From: CAYFRC01 sp050946115
Lineage (GTDB): Bacteria; Bacillota; Clostridia; Christensenellales; Aristaeellaceae
Assembly (NCBI GenBank): GCA_050946115.1
Contig: JBMNUF010000001.1
Span: 1-64,000 of the forward strand
Reading direction: 5' to 3'
DNA: 64,000 nt
Both the position numbers and the translations under genes were made by a program. Shown here piece by piece: positions 1 through 8,875 of the stretch; the stretch's first letter is position 1, and every line of letters starts with the position of its first letter. The notes under the pieces were generated by a model. It did not search any database and was not told the DNA's origin. It saw only the letters and a list, made by a program, of their open reading frames with translations.

Positions 1-17
1 ATATCTATTCGTTTCAT
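1..17 (-). CDS. possible 5' end of a leftward gene, cut by the window edge
   Basis: An ATG at 17 reading left is preceded by an AGAGGTGA ribosome-binding site (about 23-30) at good spacing. Only five codons (M-K-R-I-D) lie inside the window, so the product cannot be named. A gene divergent from a sugar cluster is often its regulator, but that is only a guess from position. Confidence 0.25.
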
Positions 18-207
18 TCAGCTCACCTCTGCTGATTTATTCGACATTTCTTGCGATTCTCCTTTTGGTTAACGAAATATTAATGTATCGCACTCGCCTC
101 TTCTCAAAGTAAATGATGTCGCCCTGGCTTTCGAGGGCAATGCCTTGACAGGATTTGTGAAGCGGGGTACACTGGGTGTATCAAAAGCGACGGACGGAGG
201 CGATGGT

Positions 208-1167
208 ATGCCGCGGAGAAACGGGATCATCATACACCCCGAGGAGCTGGATGCAACTTGGCCGGAAAGGCTTTCGGACGCGAAGATCAACGTACTGGGG
301 CTGCACCCTGTAGGCGGCGTAAATGCCCATGTTTCACTCGAAGATGCCATTTTGAGGAGGCACCTGCCCGAAACCGAGGCTCTGTTTGTGCGGCTGAACA
401 GGTGCGGCATTGCCGTGGAGTACGAAGCGCACGCGATGGGCTGGCTGCTGCCGAAAACGCTGTTCGGCATAGCGCCTGCCTTTTTCCGCATGAACGAGGA
501 GGGCTTGCGCATCGCCGACAAAAATCTCTGCGCGAGCAATGGCGAGGCGCTGGAGTACGTCGGGAAGCGGGCGGAGGTACTAGCGAGGCTCCTCGATACG
601 GGTTCCGACCGATACTTTTTCTGGCTGGACGACGTATCTTCGGGGAGCTGCCACTGCCCCGAGTGCGCGAAACTGTCTCCGAGCGACCAACAGCTGTTGG
701 TCGTCAACGCCATGCTGCGCGGCATACGCAGGTACAACGGTGCTGCCAAATTGAGCTATCTGGCGTATCAGGATACGATCAAGGTGCCAGAGCGGATAGA
801 ACCTGCAAAGGGAGTCTTTTTGGAATACGCGCCGTTCAAGCGCGATCACCACAAGCCCATGTTCGATGCCGATTGCGCCGAAAATGCGGCAGAGGCCGCA
901 TCCGTAGAGGGGCTGCTCGATTTTTTCGGCCGCAGGGATTCGCAGGTGCTCGAATACTGGATGGACAATTCCAAGTTCTCGGGTTGGAAAAAGCCGCCGA
1001 AGCGCTTTATATTGGATGAGGCCGTGATGCGGCGCGATGTCGCCGACTACCGCGCGCGCGGCTTTGAATTGATCACGTCGTTCGGCTGCTATCTCGGATC
1101 AGACTATCACGCCTTGTACGGAGAGCCGCCCGTGGCAGCATACGGACACATTCTAAACGGAGGTTGA
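208..1167 (+). CDS. DUF4838-like carbohydrate-associated protein
   Basis: The product is 319 residues with no signal peptide. The frame is open from a TTG at 145, but ATG 208 is chosen because CGGAGG at 195-200 sits 7 bases before it. The central part has an aromatic-rich strand ending W-L-D-D followed by a Cys cluster C-H-C-P-E-C (about 148-153), then a long helix and L-A-Y-Q-D-T. This is the pattern I associate with DUF4838, an uncharacterised domain often linked to alpha-glucuronidase-like proteins. It is shorter than full-length DUF4838 proteins, so it may be the core barrel only. It lies 7 bases upstream of a GH95-like gene and is probably co-transcribed with it. The substrate is unknown. 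Confidence 0.55.
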   Translation: MPRRNGIIIHPEELDATWPERLSDAKINVLGLHPVGGVNAHVSLEDAILRRHLPETEALFVRLNRCGIAVEYEAHAMGWLLPKTLFGIAPAFFRMNEEGLRIADKNLCASNGEALEYVGKRAEVLARLLDTGSDRYFFWLDDVSSGSCHCPECAKLSPSDQQLLVVNAMLRGIRRYNGAAKLSYLAYQDTIKVPERIEPAKGVFLEYAPFKRDHHKPMFDADCAENAAEAASVEGLLDFFGRRDSQVLEYWMDNSKFSGWKKPPKRFILDEAVMRRDVADYRARGFELITSFGCYLGSDYHALYGEPPVAAYGHILNGG

Positions 1168-1174
1168 ACGGACG

Positions 1175-3628
1175 ATGAAGATAACGATGCACACCGAAGC
1201 TTTCGATCTTCTCCCCAAGCACGACCTGGTCTGCCTTTCGCCCGTGCCCGACCCGATGTACGGCATCCCCATAGGCACGGGGAAAACCGGAGGCCTTCTC
1301 TGGACGGACGACAGGCGCATGTACATGCAGATCAACGATACCGACCTCATCGACGACGGCGAAAAGCGCACGGACAGGTATACCTCCGAAACCGATGAGT
1401 GCAACACCGTGTGCGTGAACGGCGCGCGGCTGACGCTCGATTTCGGCTGCCCGGTGTTCGAGGCGATCTATCAGGAGGAATACGAGGCGCGGCTGAAACT
1501 GGCGGAGGGCGAAGCCGTGCTCGATGCGCGCACGCCGTTTCTGCGCGTTTCGGGTACTGCTTTTGCATCGGCAAAAAATCAGGTACTGGCAGTGCGCATC
1601 GAATCAGAGGGCGGCGAGGCGCTGCCGCTGACCGCCGAATTGGAGCGCTGGGGCAGCCGCACGTTCATGTACTGGTACAGCGCGACCGCGGGCTCGCCCA
1701 AGGACGGGCTTGGCGGCACGGCATCCGCCTGTGAAGACAGCACCGCCTACGTCACGCAGGAACTGCGCGGGCTGTCCTTTTGCGCGGCTGTTCGATTCAT
1801 CGGAGAGACCGCGCCGCGCGCACAGAGCAAAAGCAGCCACGGCGTGCGCATGTGTGCGAAAGCGGCGGAAAAGCGCGCATTTGAGATTCTCGTCGCGCTG
1901 GCGGAAGCGGATACGGTGGAAGCCGCGCTTCGAGCGGCGAAAAACCGACTGGATGCGGCGGAACGGCTCGGTTTTGCGGCTTTGCACAGCGAAAACGCGG
2001 CTTTTTGGCGCGATTTCTGGGGCAAATCGTTTGTTTCGCTGCCGCAGGAGTACGACTTTGCGGAAAATCTGTACTACCTCAACCTGTACTTTGCCAACTG
2101 CCAGATGCGCGGCAAATATCCGCCGCACTTCTGCAACGGCGTGTGGGGCATCTATCATGACTTCGTGCCATGGAACCTCTATTTCCACTACAACAGCCAG
2201 CAGGCGATTTTCCCACTCGACCCCGCGGGGCACCCCGAACTGACGGAAACGTATTACCGCTTCCGCATGGGGCAGTTGGACGTGGCGCGGCGCTACGCCA
2301 GAGAAATCAAGGGCGCGGACGGCGCGTTTTATACCGATGTGTGCGACATGAAGGGGCGCATGTCCAAAGGCACGCAGAACAACTGCACCTGCGGCACGCA
2401 GATCGCACTGAGCATGTATTCCCACTATCTGTATACCGGGGATGCGGATTTTCTCGAAACATGCGTCAAGCCGATGCTCACGGAATGCGCGGCATACTAC
2501 ATGTCCGCATTCAAAAAGGGCGCGGACGGATTGTACCATATCCACGCCACGCAGGGATATGAAGGCTCGCCCCTGATGGACGACAGCATTACCGACCTTT
2601 CCGCAGTGCGCGCGCTGCTCTCCGCGGCGATTGCCGCCATGCCGGAAAACGAAGCGAAGTGGCGGGAAGTTCTGGACAACCTCGCGCCCTTTGAAACCGC
2701 GGAGTTTTTAGAGGACGAGCTGGACGAACACGGCAATATATGCCTCGGCATCGGAACGGGCAGAAAGCCCGCTTCGGATTGCGTGCTTTCGGTCGGGCGC
2801 AGCGATGAGGGTGTGCGCATGCGCAAGACCTACGGCAACCCCGTGCACGAATTCTACGGCTTTCCCGATACCGAAATGGCGCCCGTGTTCCCGGCGAGGC
2901 TCGTCGGCGCAAAGGACAGGGAAACCGATTTGTATAAGCGGATTCTGAACAGCATCTATCTGCACAGCCGCGCGAAGTGCATGGGCTGGTGTATGATGCC
3001 GATATACATGGCGCGCATGGGGCTTTGCGACATGCTTTGGGGCTATATCAACGACACGATTTCCGAATGGATGATCCACCCGCAGGGCTTCGGCACGTAC
3101 TCGCCGGACTTTGTGGACGAGCCCGTGCGCAAGCTGAACGCCGCGCACAACCACAAAACGGGAGAAATCATGCACAATTTCGCGATCCGCTTCCGCCACT
3201 TCGACGTGGAGACCGCACCGATCCTTGCGACTGCCGTAAACGAGGCGCTGCTTGCGAGTTATGACGGCATTTTGCGCCTGTTCCCGGCAGTGTCGCCGGA
3301 TATGGAGGTCGCATTCTCCCTGTATGCGGCGGGCGGGTTTATCGTGCGCGCGATGCGCTCCAAAGGCGGCTTCGCGGCAGACATCGTCTCTTCGCGCGGC
3401 GGCACGCTGCGCGTTGCGGTCGATGCGATTTCTTTTGAATACGCCATAGACAATGAAGCGCCCTGCCGCAAAGCGCGGGAAGTGTATGCGGTGGAAACCG
3501 CGCCGGGGCAAACGGTCGTCCTGCGGGGCGACGCGCCCGTCGAGATTGAAAGAGACGCCTCCCCAAACCGCTCCGCGAAGCGCATGGGGCGCGCGATCCT
3601 CGGCATAGAGAGGGAGTTTGCGGTATGA
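1175..3628 (+). CDS. GH95-like (alpha/alpha)6-barrel glycosidase, cytoplasmic
   Basis: The product is 817 residues without a signal peptide. Its layout resembles GH95 and related fucosidase-like enzymes: an N-terminal beta domain (about 1-260) containing G-I-P-I-G-T-G-K-T-G-G and the Q-I-N-D-T-D motif, a helical barrel (about 270-690) containing N-G-V-W-G and P-W-N-L-Y-F-H-Y-N, and a C-terminal beta domain. Catalytic residues cannot be assigned safely because the usual GH95 Asn-x-Asn element is not clear. It starts 7 bases after the previous stop and its own stop overlaps the next start by 4 bases (ATGA). It probably removes a terminal sugar such as fucose or galactose from imported oligosaccharides. 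Family-level confidence is moderate; substrate confidence is low. Confidence 0.6.
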   Translation: MKITMHTEAFDLLPKHDLVCLSPVPDPMYGIPIGTGKTGGLLWTDDRRMYMQINDTDLIDDGEKRTDRYTSETDECNTVCVNGARLTLDFGCPVFEAIYQEEYEARLKLAEGEAVLDARTPFLRVSGTAFASAKNQVLAVRIESEGGEALPLTAELERWGSRTFMYWYSATAGSPKDGLGGTASACEDSTAYVTQELRGLSFCAAVRFIGETAPRAQSKSSHGVRMCAKAAEKRAFEILVALAEADTVEAALRAAKNRLDAAERLGFAALHSENAAFWRDFWGKSFVSLPQEYDFAENLYYLNLYFANCQMRGKYPPHFCNGVWGIYHDFVPWNLYFHYNSQQAIFPLDPAGHPELTETYYRFRMGQLDVARRYAREIKGADGAFYTDVCDMKGRMSKGTQNNCTCGTQIALSMYSHYLYTGDADFLETCVKPMLTECAAYYMSAFKKGADGLYHIHATQGYEGSPLMDDSITDLSAVRALLSAAIAAMPENEAKWREVLDNLAPFETAEFLEDELDEHGNICLGIGTGRKPASDCVLSVGRSDEGVRMRKTYGNPVHEFYGFPDTEMAPVFPARLVGAKDRETDLYKRILNSIYLHSRAKCMGWCMMPIYMARMGLCDMLWGYINDTISEWMIHPQGFGTYSPDFVDEPVRKLNAAHNHKTGEIMHNFAIRFRHFDVETAPILATAVNEALLASYDGILRLFPAVSPDMEVAFSLYAAGGFIVRAMRSKGGFAADIVSSRGGTLRVAVDAISFEYAIDNEAPCRKAREVYAVETAPGQTVVLRGDAPVEIERDASPNRSAKRMGRAILGIEREFAV

Positions 3629-5931
3629 GCGAGTGTGCATTTGTTGCGGACAGCCCCGCAGCGGACTGGGCGGAGAGCTTTCCCGTCGGCAACGGCCGCG
3701 TCGGCGCGATGGTGCGCGGGCAGCCCCTACGGGAAATCATATGCCTGAACCACGACCTGTTGTGGCGAGGCAGCTTTTCGGGGCCGCATTATCGCACCGG
3801 GCGCGACAAAGCGCGGCTGCTCGAACTGTGCGCGCAAAAAAAATGGGACGAGGCGGACGCGCTTCTTCGGGAGATGCTGCCTTCGCAGGGCGGCATATAT
3901 ACCAACCCCTTCGTGCCGTTTTGCGACCTGTACGTGAATTTACTGCCCGCAGACGGACAGATATCGGAATATCGGCGCACATTGTACCTCGAACACGGCA
4001 TCGCGCGCACCGAATATACGGTGAACGGCAGCAGAATCGCGCTCGAATGCTTTTGCGCCGCCGTGCCGAACCTGTTCGCGCTGAAAATCAGCGCGTCCGT
4101 GCCGACATCGCTATGCGGCGAAATATCCCTCTCGCGCATGCGGGACGCGGAGTGCAAAGCGGAGGGCGAGGCGACCTATCGCGCATTGCATATGCGCGGC
4201 GAATTCGACGAAGAAAGGCGCTTCGCCGCCGAATTGCGCATTATCCATCGCGGCGGGCGGACGACAATCGGCAGGCGGCAGTACGCACCCGAACCTCCGG
4301 TCGCACGGCGACACTTCGGGCTCGGTTATTCGTTCGACAGAGACGAAGACTGCGATGCAGAGCGCGGGCCGTCGCTGATGTTCGACAGTTGCGACGAATT
4401 GATCGTACTGGTTGCCCTTTCGACCGACAGGGAATCCGACGACCCGTCGCGGTTCGCGCGAGCAGTCGTCGAAAGCGCGGTTGAATACGAAGAATTGCGC
4501 CTGCAAAGCGCGGAGCGCTTCGCCGAGCACTTCAACCGCACGAGGCTGTATACCGGAGAAATTCAATCGGCATACGACATGGCGCGCTATCTGGCGATCG
4601 CCTCCGGCATGCCTCAACCCGAGGGATACGCGCCCAAAGCTCCGATCAACCTGCAAGGGCTGTGGTGCCGCGACACGTGGCCCGCGTGGGACAGCGACTA
4701 CCATCTCGACCTGAATATCCAGATGTGCTATTGGCCGCTGGCGCAGGCGGGGCTTCTGCCCTGGTACGAGCCCTTCATCGCGTGGATGGAGCGCCTGTTG
4801 CCGCAGGCGAAGGCATGCGCCGAGGGGCTGTACGGCGCAAAGGGCGCGGCGTATTCCGGCTGCTGCGACCCGTGGATTTTGGGCGGCTGCGACAATGTCG
4901 GGTACGGCTTCCTCGGCGCGGGAGCGTGGCTGGCGCAAATTCTTTGGATATATTACGAATACGCGCCGTCGGACGATCTGCTGCGCCGCATATACAATCT
5001 CATGCAGCCGATCGCGGAATTTGCGCGCAGCATGCTCGTGCGCGGCGAAGATGGATATCTCACCTACCCATATGGCGCGTCGCCCGAGATGGGCGCGGTA
5101 ACGGAAACGGGAACGCGCTGGATCGGCCCCGCCGCCGTCTGCGATCTGTTGCTGACGAAGGAGCTCTTCGAGCACATGGCGGCAGCGGGCGCGCCCGAAT
5201 ACGGCGAATTGGCGAAGGCACTTCGCCCCGTGCTCGTAAACGGTGAAATCGGCGAATGGATAGAACAGCAGCAGGAGGCAGAGCCGGGGCACAGGCACAG
5301 ATCGCCGTTTATATGCTTCTGCCCGGGCAATTCCGTGACGAGGGACGAGCATCAAGAACTCACCTCCGCGCTGCTGCGCCTGTTTGAGCGGCGGCGCGAT
5401 GCGGGGGACGGAATGTCCGCGGCGTTTTCGCACGCCTGGGATGCGCAGATCGCCGCGCGCTTCGGGCAGGGTGAGCGCGCCTTGGAATGCATCCAAAAGC
5501 TGCTGCGCACCCATCGGCTTGCAAACGGCACATTGGCGATCAACGACCATGCGGGCGCCGTGGGGCTCGGCTGGTTTCGCGGAATCAAGGTGTTTCAGAT
5601 AGAGGCATCGATCGCCCTGATTGCCGCCGTCACGGAAATGATATGCCAAGATCACAACGGCTACATCGAGCTTTTGCCCGCGCTGCCGGATTCGCTGCCC
5701 GACGGGCGAATCGAAGGGCTATGCGTGCGCGGCGGCTTTATCCTGGATATTGCTTGGCAGGGGAAAAAGCCGCAGCATCTTTCGATCTACGCGCCCAACG
5801 GCGGGGAGTGCAAGGTTCGCATTCCGCCCGATGTTTCCGTGTGCTCAGATTGTGAATGTACCTGGGATGATGGTATCGTGACCTTGCATATCGCGCCCGG
5901 GAAAACAATTCGCATCGAATTTAACATTTAA
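3625..5931 (+). CDS. GH95 family alpha-L-fucosidase/galactosidase-type enzyme with altered active site
   Basis: The product is 768 residues with no signal peptide, close to the usual GH95 length. The N-terminal signature W-A-E-S-F-P-V-G-N-G-R-V-G-A-M and L-N-H-D-L-L-W-R-G (about 15-50) is typical. N-L-Q-G-L-W (342-347) leads into the catalytic strand. By hand alignment to the bifidobacterial enzyme AfcA, the Asn-x-Asn pair reads D362-L-N364, the acid Glu is E488 in S-P-E, and the F-Q-I-D segment reads F-Q-I-E with E660. Two of the four key positions are therefore changed conservatively. Translation is coupled to the upstream GH95-like gene by a 4-base overlap. It likely acts on sugars brought in by the ABC importer that follows. 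Confidence 0.75.
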   Translation: MSECAFVADSPAADWAESFPVGNGRVGAMVRGQPLREIICLNHDLLWRGSFSGPHYRTGRDKARLLELCAQKKWDEADALLREMLPSQGGIYTNPFVPFCDLYVNLLPADGQISEYRRTLYLEHGIARTEYTVNGSRIALECFCAAVPNLFALKISASVPTSLCGEISLSRMRDAECKAEGEATYRALHMRGEFDEERRFAAELRIIHRGGRTTIGRRQYAPEPPVARRHFGLGYSFDRDEDCDAERGPSLMFDSCDELIVLVALSTDRESDDPSRFARAVVESAVEYEELRLQSAERFAEHFNRTRLYTGEIQSAYDMARYLAIASGMPQPEGYAPKAPINLQGLWCRDTWPAWDSDYHLDLNIQMCYWPLAQAGLLPWYEPFIAWMERLLPQAKACAEGLYGAKGAAYSGCCDPWILGGCDNVGYGFLGAGAWLAQILWIYYEYAPSDDLLRRIYNLMQPIAEFARSMLVRGEDGYLTYPYGASPEMGAVTETGTRWIGPAAVCDLLLTKELFEHMAAAGAPEYGELAKALRPVLVNGEIGEWIEQQQEAEPGHRHRSPFICFCPGNSVTRDEHQELTSALLRLFERRRDAGDGMSAAFSHAWDAQIAARFGQGERALECIQKLLRTHRLANGTLAINDHAGAVGLGWFRGIKVFQIEASIALIAAVTEMICQDHNGYIELLPALPDSLPDGRIEGLCVRGGFILDIAWQGKKPQHLSIYAPNGGECKVRIPPDVSVCSDCECTWDDGIVTLHIAPGKTIRIEFNI

Positions 5932-5942
5932 CAGAGCGACAC

Positions 5943-5971
5943 TTGAATCGATTCGGCATTTATGTTAAAAT
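5943..5971 (+). promoter_or_regulatory. sigma-A-type promoter before the ABC transporter genes
   Basis: TTGAAT (5943-5948) and TAAAAT (5966-5971) are separated by 17 bases. A perfect 10-base palindrome, GAATCGATTC (5945-5954), overlaps the -35 box and could be an operator half. The downstream start codon is at 6012. Confidence 0.6.
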
Positions 5972-6011
5972 ATTAAGCATAAACTGAATATGATTGATAT
6001 GGGGTGGTTAA

Positions 6012-6983
6012 ATGTCCGAAATGTCAATGCGGCAGGACCTGTTGCGCGACGGTGGCGGCGGTGTCCGCAGGGAAATGAGCACGGCCAACTATATCAAGCT
6101 GAACTGGATACTGTATGTCATGCTCATCCCGGGCCTCATTAACCTGATCCTGTTCAAGTATATGCCGATGTACGGCATCGTCGTGGCCTTTCAGGACTAC
6201 ACTCCGAAGGGCGGCTTCCTGCACAGCACGTTCGTGGGGCTCAAGCACTTTCATAAGTTCTTCCGCGACCCGTTCTGCTGGCGGGTGATTTCGAACACGT
6301 TCATATTGGGCATCGAGAGTTTGATATTCTCGTTTCCCGCGCCGATCATCTTGGCGCTGCTGCTGAACGAACTGAACTATCCGCGCTTCAAGAAGATCAC
6401 GCAGACGATCTCCTATATGCCGCACTTTCTGTCCGTGGTCATCGTGGTCGGCATGATGAAGGAGCTGTTCAGCATGACCGACGGCCCCATCAACGCGATC
6501 CTCGAAATGCTGGGCTTTGAACGGCAGAACTTCTTTATGATGCCCTCCGCGTTCCGCCCGCTGTATATCGGCTCCGGCATATGGCAGGGCGTCGGCTACG
6601 GCTCGATCATCTACCTCGCCGCCATAGCGGGCATCAACATCGAGATGTACGAGTCCGCGGTGCTTGACGGTGCGAATCGGATGCAGCAGATTTGGTACAT
6701 CACGCTACCGAGCATCCTCCCCACGGTGACGATCCTCTTCATCATGGCGGTCGGCGGCATCTTGGGCAACGACTACCAGAAGATCCTCCTGATGTACAGC
6801 CCGCGCACATACGCCACGGCGGACGTTATCAGTACATACGTATACCGCTACGGCATCGAAACCGCGGGCAACAATTTGAGCTATTCGTCGGCCGTAGGAC
6901 TTTTGACGAATGTCGCGTCGCTGATATTCCTCGTGCTTACCAACTGGATTACGGGCAAGCTCAGCGATACATCGCTGTTTTAA
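6012..6983 (+). CDS. lplB: sugar ABC transporter permease, LplB family
   Basis: The product is 323 residues with about six membrane segments, the first near residues 33-55 after a hydrophilic N-terminus. The ABC permease EAA loop is clear as E-S-A-V-L-D-G-A-N-R followed by I-T-L-P-S-I. Y-M-P-M-Y-G-I-V-V-A-F-Q-D-Y near the N-terminus is characteristic of the LplB/YtcP subgroup that transports oligosaccharides, often uronate-containing. A GGGGTGG site at 6001-6007 precedes the ATG. No ATPase gene is nearby, so a shared MsmX-type ATPase elsewhere presumably energises it. The permease partner follows 15 bases later and the binding protein two genes later. The gene symbol is by family only. Confidence 0.85.
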   Translation: MSEMSMRQDLLRDGGGGVRREMSTANYIKLNWILYVMLIPGLINLILFKYMPMYGIVVAFQDYTPKGGFLHSTFVGLKHFHKFFRDPFCWRVISNTFILGIESLIFSFPAPIILALLLNELNYPRFKKITQTISYMPHFLSVVIVVGMMKELFSMTDGPINAILEMLGFERQNFFMMPSAFRPLYIGSGIWQGVGYGSIIYLAAIAGINIEMYESAVLDGANRMQQIWYITLPSILPTVTILFIMAVGGILGNDYQKILLMYSPRTYATADVISTYVYRYGIETAGNNLSYSSAVGLLTNVASLIFLVLTNWITGKLSDTSLF

Positions 6984-6998
6984 GAAGGGGGAAAGAGA

Positions 6999-7880
6999 AT
7001 GGCTATTGTACGGAAAAAGGTATCCGGTTTCGATATATTCCTTGTTATCCTCATGCTGCTGCTCTCGTTCTGCTTTCTGTATCCGCTGGTGAACATGCTG
7101 GCGCTGTCGTTCAGCGACGGCGTGATTCTCAAGGCGTCGCCCGTGTACCTGTGGCCCATCGGCTATTCGCTGGATTCATACAGAGCGCTCCTCAGAGATA
7201 ACAGCATCCTGCGCTACTACTGGAACACCATACAGTACGCGGGCGTCGGCACGGCCATCATGCTCATGACGACATCCCTCATGGCGTATCCGCTCTCCGT
7301 CCGGGCGCTGCGCGGGCGCAAGCTGTTCAACGTCATCCTGACGATCACGATGTTCTTCGGCGGCGGGCTGATTCCGTACTACGTCACGATCATGCGCCTC
7401 GGACTGATCAATACATTTTGGGTCATGGTTTTGCCCGGCGCGATTTCCGCGTACAACGTGATCGTGTTTAAGACGTTTTTCATGACGATCCCGGAATCGC
7501 TCAAAGAATCGGCGTTTTTGGACGGCGCGGGGCATTTGGTCGTGCTGTTCCGCATCGTGTTGCCGCTGTCCAAGGCTGTCTTGGCGACGTTTGCGCTGTT
7601 CAGCATCGTCGGCTACTGGAACGATTACATGACGGCGCTTTTGTTTCTCCGCGACGATACGAAGTTTCCGATCCAGCTGCTGCTGCGAAGGCTTTTAGTC
7701 GTCATGGACTACACCGGCCACCAGACCACGAGAACCGAGCTGCACGAATATTCCAACATTTCGAGCCGCACCACGAAGGCGGCGGCGACCATGCTCACCG
7801 TGATCCCGATATTGTGCGTATATCCGTTCCTGCAGAAGCATTTCGCGCAGGGCGTATTGGTGGGCTCCATCAAGGCGTAA
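6999..7880 (+). CDS. sugar ABC transporter permease, LplC/YtcP family
   Basis: The product is 293 residues with about six membrane spans. The N-terminal F-L-Y-P-L-V-N-M-L-A-L-S-F-S-D is typical of LplC/YtcP proteins, and the EAA loop reads E-S-A-F-L-D-G-A-G-H with I-V-L-P-L-S-K-A. The end, Q-K-H-F-A-Q-G-V-L-V-G-S-I-K, is the standard terminus of this permease class. AAGGGGGAAAG precedes the ATG. It should form a heterodimeric channel with the upstream LplB-like subunit and receive substrate from the binding protein at 8876. Confidence 0.88.
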   Translation: MAIVRKKVSGFDIFLVILMLLLSFCFLYPLVNMLALSFSDGVILKASPVYLWPIGYSLDSYRALLRDNSILRYYWNTIQYAGVGTAIMLMTTSLMAYPLSVRALRGRKLFNVILTITMFFGGGLIPYYVTIMRLGLINTFWVMVLPGAISAYNVIVFKTFFMTIPESLKESAFLDGAGHLVVLFRIVLPLSKAVLATFALFSIVGYWNDYMTALLFLRDDTKFPIQLLLRRLLVVMDYTGHQTTRTELHEYSNISSRTTKAAATMLTVIPILCVYPFLQKHFAQGVLVGSIKA

Positions 7881-7894
7881 GGGAGAGAAAGCAT

Positions 7895-8809
7895 ATGTCC
7901 TGCCCGAACCCGCCCACGATCCGCAAGCTGGGAACGATCGATTGCGATATGGTAGAGACGACGCCCATCGTATTCCATGGGGAATTGTACCGCTTTGAGT
8001 ACTATCGCGCGCAGGAAGTGGGCATGCGAAAGCCCGAGGAAACGCCGCATTTTCGTTTTGTGCACGTAAAGACAAACCGAATTACAAAACCCTTTGCCGA
8101 GAATTGCCATTTGGGCAGCGCGTTTGCGGAAAATGGCATAATGTACGTGTCGGGCGTAAAGGATATGTGGGCATCTGATACTTTGCAGTTCTTTCGCGGC
8201 ACGGATTTGGACGATATGCAGCTGTATGCAGAAATGAAGCTTCCGGGCTTTCAGTGCTTCAACAGCAACATCTGCCGCATGGGCGACAGATACATCCTCC
8301 TGATCGAAACGGTCGATCCCACGCTGCCGGACGCCATACCGTTCACGTTCCGCTTCGCCGAGTCGGAGGATCTTACGAACTGGGCGCTGCTTCCGAACGA
8401 CCGCGTATTTCAGAAAGTGCGCTACGCCGGCGGCCCCGCGATCTACACGCTGCCCGACGATCCGCACTTTTACGTGCTGTACCTCGAGGCATACCCCAAC
8501 GGGCGCTACGCGAACAGCATCGCCCGCAGTACGGATTTAATCCGCTGGGAATACAGCCCGATCAACCCCGTATTGATGTACGAGCCGGAAAAGGACAAGC
8601 AGATCGCATCGCCCTTCCTGACGCCCGCACAGAGAAAGCGCATCCAAGAGGCGCTCGACGTCAACAACTCCGATATGGAGATGTGCGAATACCTCGGCAG
8701 GACGATCATCACCTACAGCTGGGGCAATCAGCACGGCAACGAGTTCCTCGCGGAGGCCTGTTACGAAGGCCCCATGGCGGACCTGCTGCACGGCTTTTTC
8801 TCCGACTGA
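7895..8809 (+). CDS. five-bladed beta-propeller glycosidase-like protein (GH43/GH32 fold)
   Basis: The product is 304 residues, cytoplasmic. ATG 7895 is used because GGGAGAG lies just upstream. Repeated strand motifs such as N-W-A-L-L-P-N-D-R-V-F and I-R-W-E-Y-S-P-I-N-P, spaced like propeller blades, resemble the GH43/GH32/GH68/GH130 superfamily. The family cannot be fixed because I do not see an unambiguous catalytic Asp/Glu set. It is paralogous to the product at 10509-11450: both share N-S-D-x-x-M-C-E, a Thr/Tyr strand, then G-N-Q. Its place between permease and binding-protein genes implies action on the transported glycan. Confidence 0.55.
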   Translation: MSCPNPPTIRKLGTIDCDMVETTPIVFHGELYRFEYYRAQEVGMRKPEETPHFRFVHVKTNRITKPFAENCHLGSAFAENGIMYVSGVKDMWASDTLQFFRGTDLDDMQLYAEMKLPGFQCFNSNICRMGDRYILLIETVDPTLPDAIPFTFRFAESEDLTNWALLPNDRVFQKVRYAGGPAIYTLPDDPHFYVLYLEAYPNGRYANSIARSTDLIRWEYSPINPVLMYEPEKDKQIASPFLTPAQRKRIQEALDVNNSDMEMCEYLGRTIITYSWGNQHGNEFLAEACYEGPMADLLHGFFSD

Positions 8810-8830
8810 CCCCCGTTTCACCGAATCCCG

Positions 8831-8846
8831 ACAGGCGCAAGCCTGT
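8831..8846 (+). other. intercistronic GCAA-tetraloop hairpin
   Basis: ACAGGC (8831-8836), loop GCAA and GCCTGT (8841-8846) form a perfect 6-bp stem with a stable GNRA loop. It lies between the propeller gene stop and the binding-protein ribosome-binding site (AAGGAGG, about 8860-8866) with no T-run, so it is not a terminator. Such elements often protect a downstream binding-protein mRNA. Confidence 0.45.
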
Positions 8847-8875
8847 GGATAATTAACATAAGGAGGAACCTAAGC

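Noticed and set aside
31..60. Nine-codon leftward frame with its own ribosome-binding site ending just before ATG 17
   Set aside because: Too short to tell from chance, and the downstream gene is almost wholly outside the window.
69..81. TTAACGAAATATT shared with 55799-55811
   Set aside because: A 13-base A/T-rich match is expected by chance many times in 64 kb.
8831..8846. Hairpin as a terminator
   Set aside because: No T-run follows, and the ribosome-binding site of the next gene lies just after it.
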